Origin: Ferruginibacter sp.
Lineage (GTDB): Bacteria > Bacteroidota > Bacteroidia > Chitinophagales > Chitinophagaceae
Assembly: GCA_025357775.1 (NCBI GenBank)
Contig: JANXOQ010000130.1
Span: forward strand, 1-12,027
Length of the DNA stretch: 12,027 bases
Direction of reading: 5' to 3'
The notes beneath the pieces are model-generated. The model made no database searches and had not been told where the DNA came from. It saw only the letters and a list, made by a program, of their open reading frames with translations. A program made the translations under genes and the position numbers. Of this stretch, positions 8,036 to 12,027 are shown piece after piece. Within the stretch, counting starts at the first letter, position 1. Each line of letters begins with the position of its first letter.

Positions 8036-8133
8036 TTGCTGATGAGCCTAGCCTTGATGGGCAGTAGTAGCTGCCGCAATATAAAAAGTGTAAAGTACAG
8101 TAAACTTTGCTGCGGCACTACTACAGACAGCAA
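8036..8133 (+). other. Foldable element upstream of glyA (structured leader or dispersed intergenic repeat)
   Basis: The element can form a three-way junction. The closing helix is TTGCTG (8036-8041) with CAGCAA (8128-8133). A small hairpin is GCCTA (8046-8050) with TGGGC (8058-8062, one G-U). A long helix is 8064-8078 with 8111-8124: 14 pairs with a single bulged C, topped by AAAGT/ACTTT. Base composition is clearly richer in GC than its surroundings. It ends 91 bp before the glyA ATG. It matches no riboswitch I know (the ZTP, glycine, THF, SAM and TPP cores are absent). The long near-perfect dyad also fits a dispersed palindromic repeat, in which case either strand could be the meaningful one. 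Confidence 0.45.
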
Positions 8134-8198
8134 GAAACCGATGTTGATTAATGGTTAATTGATGATGCTCCTAAAGTTATTTCTTAAAAATGGCATCG

Positions 8199-8206
8199 TA
8201 TATTTA
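8199..8206 (+). promoter_or_regulatory. Possible -7 element (TATATTTA) for glyA
   Basis: TATATTTA matches TAnnTTTG at all but the last fixed base, 18 bp before the glyA ATG at 8225. There is no clear TTTG at -33. If real, the folded element at 8036-8133 would lie upstream of the transcript, not in its leader, which argues against a riboswitch. Confidence 0.25.
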
Positions 8207-8224
8207 CATTTCAAAATAATATTT

Positions 8225-9493
8225 ATGCAAAGAGATACTGCTTTATTTAATTTGGTACAACAAGAGGCTGATAGACAACAACACGGTATAGAATTGATTG
8301 CTAGCGAAAATTTTACTAGCACACAAGTAATGGAAGCTATGGGTACTTGCCTTACTAATAAATATGCAGAAGGCTACCCGGGCAAAAGATATTATGGCGG
8401 CTGCGAAGTGGTAGACGAAGTGGAACAGCTAGCTATTGATAGAATAAAAAAAGTATTTAATTGTGCATATGCAAATGTGCAACCGCATAGCGGTGCGCAA
8501 GCTAATGCTGCATTGCTACTGGCAGTATTGCAACCTGGCGATGCTACGCTAGGCTTAGATTTGAGCATGGGAGGGCATCTTACACATGGCTCTCCTGTAA
8601 ACTTTAGTGGTAAATATTATAAGCCCCATTTTTATGGAGTGGTAAAAGAAACTGGCTTAATTGATTATGAAATGCTAGAGGCAAAAGCACGTGCTGAAAA
8701 ACCAAAATTAATTTTTTGTGGAGCTTCTGCTTATAGTAGAGATATAGATTATGCTCGAATAAGAAAAGTGGCTGATGAAGTGGGTGCATTTGTGCTGTGC
8801 GATATGGCACATCCTGCTGGTATGATAGCTGCTGGCTTGCTTAGCTCACCATTTGAGCATTGTCATTTTGTAACAAGCACTACGCATAAAACTTTGCGTG
8901 GGCCAAGAGGTGGCATTATTTTAATGAAGACAGATTTTGAAAACCCAATGGGGTTAAAAGATATGAAAGGCAATGTGCGTATGATGAGTAATTTGATAGA
9001 CATGGCAGTTTTTCCAGGTACACAAGGTGGACCATTGATGCACGTAATAGCCGCTAAGGCTGTAGCTTTTGGCGAATTGCTTACAGATGAATTTAAAGCT
9101 TACATGCTACAAGTAAGAAAAAATGCACAAGCTATGGCTGCTGCATTGGTGGCTAGAGATTATCAAATAATAAGTGGTGGTACCGATAATCATTTAATGC
9201 TTATTGACTTACGAAATAAAAATATAAGTGGTAAAAAAGCACAAGAAACATTGGATAAAGCGCACATAACTTTAAATAAAAACTCAGTTCCATTTGATGA
9301 TAAAAGCCCATTTGTAACAAGTGGTATTCGTATTGGTGTGCCTGCAATTACTACCAGAGGTATGAAAGAAGCAGATATGGAAAAAGTGGCATCTTTTATA
9401 GATAGAATAATGGTGGATATTGATAACGCAGAAACGATTGAAGCAGTAAAGCAAGAAGTGCATGAAATGATGAAGGGGTTTCCGTTGCCATAG
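8225..9493 (+). CDS. glyA: Serine hydroxymethyltransferase
   Basis: A 422-residue PLP enzyme that interconverts serine and glycine while moving a one-carbon unit to or from tetrahydrofolate; cytosolic, normally a homodimer or tetramer. The length matches E. coli GlyA (417). Clear signatures are ELIASENF (23-30), [13 protein letters not shown] (47-59), [10 protein letters not shown] (85-94), CDMAHPAG (192-199), the PLP-lysine motif [13 protein letters not shown] with K222, and [15 protein letters not shown] near the C-terminus. I chose the ATG at 8225 because MQRDTALF begins the conserved N-terminal helix. Longer in-frame starts (TTG at 8159 and ATGs near 8162) add an unconserved hydrophobic stretch and overlap the candidate promoter. 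The stop codon TAG is itself the first three bases of the repeat region that follows. All catalytic motifs look intact. Confidence 0.97.
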   Translation: MQRDTALFNLVQQEADRQQHGIELIASENFTSTQVMEAMGTCLTNKYAEGYPGKRYYGGCEVVDEVEQLAIDRIKKVFNCAYANVQPHSGAQANAALLLAVLQPGDATLGLDLSMGGHLTHGSPVNFSGKYYKPHFYGVVKETGLIDYEMLEAKARAEKPKLIFCGASAYSRDIDYARIRKVADEVGAFVLCDMAHPAGMIAAGLLSSPFEHCHFVTSTTHKTLRGPRGGIILMKTDFENPMGLKDMKGNVRMMSNLIDMAVFPGTQGGPLMHVIAAKAVAFGELLTDEFKAYMLQVRKNAQAMAAALVARDYQIISGGTDNHLMLIDLRNKNISGKKAQETLDKAHITLNKNSVPFDDKSPFVTSGIRIGVPAITTRGMKEADMEKVASFIDRIMVDIDNAETIEAVKQEVHEMMKGFPLP

Positions 9494-9546
9494 TATTGAG
9501 ATGCTAGTATTGGGTATTGAGATAATAGTATTGAGTATTGAGATAG
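9491..9546 (-). repeat. Inverted copies of the 14-bp repeat, immediately after glyA
   Basis: About five units of TATTGAG(A) type (one is TATTGGG) run in the opposite orientation to the array at 9601-9798. The pattern is TAGTATTGAGA, then two composite units in which TAGTATTG(A/G)G is followed at once by TATTGAGA. The glyA stop codon overlaps the first unit. An 11-bp stretch at 9534-9544 is exactly complementary to several units of the array, for example 9616-9626. Confidence 0.9.
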
Positions 9547-9600
9547 TTTACTAGTGTCAATACTTACGCTCTATTTAAATCTTTTATCTTTTATCTAACC

Positions 9601-9798
9601 TCTCAATACTCACATATCTCAATACTCATATATCAATACTAACATCTCAATACTTACATCTCAATACTTATATCTCAATACTAATATCTCAATACTAATA
9701 TCTCAATACTAATATCTCAATACTAATATCTCAATACTCATATCTCAATACTCATATCTCAATACTTACATCTCAATACTAATATCTCAATACTAATA
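9601..9798 (+). repeat. Tandem array of fourteen 14-bp units (TCTCAATACTNAYA)
   Basis: The fourteen units start at 9601 (16 bp) and then every 14 bp from 9617. The ten-base core TCTCAATACT is invariant except in one unit (TATCAATACT). The last four bases vary among AATA, CATA, TTACA/TTATA-type and AACA endings, which shows the units are drifting or being homogenised. A partial unit (TCTAATTTT) leads straight into the DUF4293 ATG at 9808. Because 14 is not a multiple of three it is not protein-coding. The 56-bp spacer between the two arms (about 9545-9600) holds one further degenerate copy (GTCAATACTTAC). Confidence 0.95.
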
Positions 9799-9807
9799 TC
9801 TAATTTT

Positions 9808-10218
9808 ATGATACAAAGAATTCAATCTATATGGTTTTTTTTAGCGGCTGTTTGTGTTTTATTAACGATGCAATTTTCTACTTATGCAGGTGCTGATGCA
9901 ACGGGCTTGCTACAATTGATAAAAGGAACTTCTAATACTTTTTTAGTAATTATAACATCAATGGTTGCTGTAGTTTCTATGATTGCTTTATTTTTATTTA
10001 AGAATAGAAAATTACAAATAAAAATTAGTTTTCTAGCTATTTTGATAGAGTTGATTTTGTTGTTTTTTTATTACAGTGCAATACATGCGCTTGTTGGTAA
10101 TGGTGCATTTACTGTTACGGCATTGCTCCATGCAGCTGTAATTATTTTTTTATTGCTTGCCGCAAAAGGAATATTTAGTGATGATAAGTTAATAAAAGAT
10201 AGCAATAGGTTAAGGTAA
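9808..10218 (+). CDS. DUF4293 family integral membrane protein
   Basis: A 136-residue protein with four predicted membrane helices (about 6-22, 43-64, 70-92 and 100-121) and a short charged C-terminal tail (SDDKLIKDSNRLR). The opening MIQRIQSIWFFLAA is typical of DUF4293, a Bacteroidota family of unknown function. The ATG at 9808 directly follows the last partial unit of the repeat array, so the array must lie in, or contain, its promoter or 5' leader. The neighbouring adenosyltransferase converges on it with 16 bp between the stops. No catalytic motif is visible. The family call is good; the function is unknown. Confidence 0.85.
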   Translation: MIQRIQSIWFFLAAVCVLLTMQFSTYAGADATGLLQLIKGTSNTFLVIITSMVAVVSMIALFLFKNRKLQIKISFLAILIELILLFFYYSAIHALVGNGAFTVTALLHAAVIIFLLLAAKGIFSDDKLIKDSNRLR

Positions 10219-10247
10219 AAATTATCGCCACTTTTTATTTTTTTACC
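10214..10247. terminator. Bidirectional terminator-like hairpin between convergent genes
   Basis: GGTAAAAA (10214-10221) pairs perfectly with TTTTTACC (10240-10247) over an 18-nt loop. The arms carry A/T runs, so each strand ends in a U-rich stretch. It overlaps the stop codons of both converging genes. The stem is AT-rich, so it is probably a modest terminator. Confidence 0.45.
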
Positions 10248-10801
10248 CTAGGTATCCAAGGTATTTCTTCTACTTGTAAAAGATGTGCTGCATATCTTGA
10301 TAGTACAAAAAGATGATCGCTTAATCTGTTAAGGTATTTTATTATAAGTGGATCTACAAAAATATTTTCATCTTGCAGGTGAACGCACAAACGCTCTGCA
10401 CGCCTACATACACAGCGTGCTACATGCAGGCTCGAAACTGTAGTATGACCGCCTGGTAAAATAAAAAATTTCATTGCTGGTAAAATTTCTGTCATTATAT
10501 CAATATGCTTTTCTAAAAAAACAATGTCTTCTTCTACAAGGTCAGGAATTTTCATTAATGGCTCTTTATCTGGGTCGCAAGCCAGTGAGGAGCCTATTGT
10601 AAACAAACGGTCTTGCACCTCTTTCAGTACTTCATTACAATGTTTATCTTTTAATAAATCGTTGCACAAACCAATATGTGAATTTAATTCATCTACCGTA
10701 CCATAGCATTCTATTTGCAAGCTACTTTTTAGTACTTTGGTACCACCTATTAAACTTGTTTTACCAAGGTCGCCTGTTTTTGTGTAAATTTTAAATGCCA
10801 T
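10235..10801 (-). CDS. PduO-type ATP:cob(I)alamin adenosyltransferase
   Basis: A 188-residue protein that transfers the adenosyl group of ATP to cob(I)alamin to make coenzyme B12; a trimeric four-helix-bundle enzyme in the cytosol. The ATP-binding N-terminus YTKTGDLGKTSLIGG (6-20) is intact. So are YGTVDELN (33-40), ARCVCRRAER (128-137) and YLNRLSD (156-162), the last two carrying the conserved Arg and Asp residues of the active site. I chose the ATG at 10801, which places KIYTKTGD at the family's usual position; an in-frame TTG at 10828 would add nine unconserved residues. No B12 enzyme or cobalamin synthesis gene is in the window, so the client enzyme (methylmalonyl-CoA mutase or a ribonucleotide reductase, for instance) is unknown. 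There is no cobalamin-riboswitch core upstream. Confidence 0.93.
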   Translation of the reverse strand: MAFKIYTKTGDLGKTSLIGGTKVLKSSLQIECYGTVDELNSHIGLCNDLLKDKHCNEVLKEVQDRLFTIGSSLACDPDKEPLMKIPDLVEEDIVFLEKHIDIMTEILPAMKFFILPGGHTTVSSLHVARCVCRRAERLCVHLQDENIFVDPLIIKYLNRLSDHLFVLSRYAAHLLQVEEIPWIPRVKK

Positions 10802-10812
10802 TTTAAAGGTTC

Positions 10813-10826
10813 GAATTTTAAAATTC
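10813..10826. repeat. Nested palindromes upstream of the adenosyltransferase
   Basis: GAATTTTAAAATTC is a perfect 14-bp palindrome 12 bp upstream of the adenosyltransferase ATG. It lies inside a wider inverted repeat, AAGGTT (10806-10811) with AACCTT (10837-10842). It could be an operator or a leader hairpin, but such AT-only dyads arise easily in this base composition. Confidence 0.3.
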
Positions 10827-10940
10827 AAAGTTTTTAAACCTTGAATAATATGATAAATTAAAGAGTAGAAATATAAAATTATTTAAAAAAGAGTTTATTG
10901 AGGCAGCCAAAGATTTTAACCTTGAACTTTGAAACTTGAA

Positions 10941-11657
10941 CTACATACTTTCAGCCTTCAAACTTGATTTATTCTGTTTGTCACTCTCCACCAACCCATC
11001 CTTCAACCTTATAACTCTTCTTGCAAAAGCTGCAATATCTTCCTCATGCGTTACCAATACAATGGTATTTCCTTCCGCATGCAATTTATCTAATATGTCC
11101 ATTATTTCGTGAGATGTTTTAGAGTCTAAATTACCTGTAGGTTCATCTGCTAATATTATTGCTGGATTATTAATTAGCGCCCTTGCAATTGCTACACGCT
11201 GGCATTGCCCACCACTAAGTTCATTAGGCTTATGATGTGTCCTATCTTCCAGTTTTACTTTTGCCAAAACCGCTTCCGCCCTTTCCATTCTATCTTTTTT
11301 ATTTACACCAGCATATATCAGCGGCAGTGCCACATTCTCTGCAGCGGTAAGCCTTGGCAACAAATTAAATTGTTGAAAAACGAAGCCAATGTCTTTGTTT
11401 CTTACTGCCGCTAGGTCATCATCTTCCATACTACTCACATCTTTTCCATTTAAAATATACATACCACCAGTTGGAGAATCTAAGCAGCCCAAAATATTCA
11501 TAAGAGTAGATTTTCCACTACCACTTGGCCCCATTAATGCTACATAATCGTTTTTATAAATATCAAGTGTAATGCCTTTTAAAACAGGTAGTTCCTGCGT
11601 ACCTAAGTAGTAGCTTTTTTGAATATTATTTAGTTGTAATATTTTTGCAGTATCCAT
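10941..11657 (-). CDS. ABC transporter ATP-binding protein, LolD/MacB type
   Basis: A 238-residue ATPase subunit. Walker [10 protein letters not shown] (43-51), Q-loop VFQQFNLL (93-100), signature LSGGQ (147-151, followed by CQR), Walker B IILADE (167-172), D-loop GNLD (175-178) and the switch histidine H204 in LVTHEED are all intact, so it should hydrolyse ATP. The [11 protein letters not shown] and PTGNLDS wording is typical of the LolD/MacB/FtsE-like group, whose partners are FtsX/MacB-type permeases acting in lipoprotein release or efflux. No permease gene is adjacent: the next gene on this strand is the adenosyltransferase, 139 bp downstream. The partner must be encoded elsewhere. The substrate is not predictable. 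The ATG at 11657 sits about 17 bp after a strong promoter match. Confidence 0.92.
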   Translation of the reverse strand: MDTAKILQLNNIQKSYYLGTQELPVLKGITLDIYKNDYVALMGPSGSGKSTLMNILGCLDSPTGGMYILNGKDVSSMEDDDLAAVRNKDIGFVFQQFNLLPRLTAAENVALPLIYAGVNKKDRMERAEAVLAKVKLEDRTHHKPNELSGGQCQRVAIARALINNPAIILADEPTGNLDSKTSHEIMDILDKLHAEGNTIVLVTHEEDIAAFARRVIRLKDGLVESDKQNKSSLKAESM

Positions 11658-11673
11658 ATTTATTTTATTATTA

Positions 11674-11702
11674 CAAATTTAATGGATTTAGTATACTGCA
11701 AA
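11674..11702 (-). promoter_or_regulatory. Bacteroidota-type promoter for the ABC ATPase gene
   Basis: On the minus strand TTTG (11702-11699), a 17-nt spacer and TAAATTTG (11681-11674) match the -33/-7 consensus fully, and the -7 box ends 16 bp before the ATG at 11657. This is the best promoter in the window. It overlaps the last codons of the upstream short ORF, so the ATPase gene probably has its own transcript. Confidence 0.55.
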
Positions 11703-11969
11703 GATGTTTTTACATAAGCGGAGTATAGGGTTTTTAAATTGGTAAAAAGATTTTGCTGCAAAGCATCTTCCCTTCAAGCTTGCATAATTGGCACAAAAAA
11801 TAGCAAGGTTGGTTACCGTATAATACCGTGCCTCATCTATACCTATTTTTGCAATTTCAAAAGGCAAAACTATTGGCTGTATAGTACGAGCATTGTATGG
11901 TGATGTATTGCTTGGAATAATTATCTGACAGTTTTCAATATCATTATACAAAAAGTTATAATTGTTCAT
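11688..11969 (-). CDS. Small hypothetical protein (93 aa), doubtful
   Basis: An open frame of 93 codons from the ATG at 11969; a TTG at 11996 would add nine Asn-rich residues. I do not recognise a family. The first 40 residues are polar and Asn-rich (starting NNYNFLYNDIE). The second half is more protein-like (EIAKIGIDEARYYTVTNLAIF, then a basic, Cys-containing, aromatic C-terminus). No signal peptide or membrane helix is clear. Codon use is not strikingly different from neighbouring genes, which mildly favours a real gene. Against it, its 3' end overlaps the ABC promoter and it has no recognisable motif. It may be a degraded gene, a chance frame or a lineage-specific protein. The last 58 bp of the window beyond it show nothing I can name. 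Confidence 0.35.
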   Translation of the reverse strand: MNNYNFLYNDIENCQIIIPSNTSPYNARTIQPIVLPFEIAKIGIDEARYYTVTNLAIFCANYASLKGRCFAAKSFYQFKNPILRLCKNIFAVY

Positions 11970-12027
11970 GTCAATAATTAAATTATTGTTATTCAATATA
12001 CCATTAATCTTTTTTTAAAATTACTTT

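Larger units (their letters stand above)
7757..8224. other. 468-bp divergent intergenic region
   Basis: This non-coding stretch separates the minus-strand nucleotidyltransferase from glyA. It holds an operator-like palindrome near the nucleotidyltransferase start, about 200 bp of very AT-rich DNA with no structure I can support (about 7800-8030), a GC-richer foldable element (8036-8133), and a possible glyA promoter. I see no credible ORF in it. Confidence 0.6.

Noticed and set aside
8039..8138. Hammerhead ribozyme: CTGATGAG at 8039-8046 and GAAAC at 8134-8138
   Set aside because: The core needs a stem II that joins CUGAUGA directly to GAAA. The helix that starts at 8046 closes at 8062 and is followed by AGTAG, not GAAA, while the sequence before GAAAC (CAGCAA) pairs with bases that include the CTG of the supposed core. 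The motifs co-occur by chance.
8036..8224. Known glyA-associated riboswitch (ZTP, glycine, THF)
   Set aside because: None of the conserved cores is present, and a candidate promoter at 8199 lies downstream of the folded element.
8159..8224. Longer glyA N-terminus starting at TTG 8159 or the ATGs just after it
   Set aside because: The added 22 residues are hydrophobic and absent from serine hydroxymethyltransferases, and the conserved start begins exactly at the ATG at 8225.
9601..9798. CRISPR array
   Set aside because: The units are 14 bp, directly adjacent, with no spacers of unique sequence and no cas genes nearby.
10802..10940. Cobalamin riboswitch upstream of the adenosyltransferase
   Set aside because: The gap is only 139 bp, extremely AT-rich, and lacks the conserved B12-box sequence GCCACTG.

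Overview
The window is an AT-rich stretch of bacterial chromosome, and every sign points to the phylum Bacteroidota, probably family Chitinophagaceae or a near relative (inference). The evidence is the gene families present (DUF3127, DUF4293, a very large multi-SLBB export protein, a kinase-less Wzz-like protein, a COG2509 FAD protein), the near absence of Shine-Dalgarno sequences, and several matches to the Bacteroidota promoter (TTTG at -33, TAnnTTTG at -7). There is no rRNA, tRNA, transposase, phage gene or CRISPR array. Most of the window reads as ordinary chromosome; the unusual material lies between genes.

Layout. Positions 1-2252 (+): a perfect DnaA-box 9-mer at the left edge, a small DUF3127 OB-fold-type protein with an SSB-like acidic tail, and a COG2509 FAD-dependent dehydrogenase. 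Positions 2262-7756 (-): read in transcription order, a sugar-1-phosphate nucleotidyltransferase with a left-handed beta-helix tail, a nitronate monooxygenase-like flavoprotein, a Wza-like outer-membrane polysaccharide export protein and a Wzz-like chain-length protein. The last two are almost certainly co-transcribed and form the export part of an exopolysaccharide or capsule system; the nucleotidyltransferase probably supplies an activated sugar. Positions 7757-8224 are a 468-bp divergent intergenic region holding an operator-like palindrome and a foldable, GC-richer element of about 100 nt. Positions 8225-10218 (+): glyA (serine hydroxymethyltransferase), then an intergenic region made almost wholly of 14-bp tandem repeats preceded by inverted copies, then a DUF4293 membrane protein. 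Positions 10235-11969 (-): a PduO-type cobalamin adenosyltransferase, a LolD/MacB-type ABC ATPase with a good promoter, and a short ORF of unknown function.

How the genes work together. Only the wza/wzz pair, perhaps with the nucleotidyltransferase, forms a clear functional unit. The rest are housekeeping genes with no evident link. I see no multi-gene system that looks undescribed. The best candidates for novelty are the glyA-DUF4293 repeat array, the folded element upstream of glyA, and the SSB-like tail on the DUF3127 protein.
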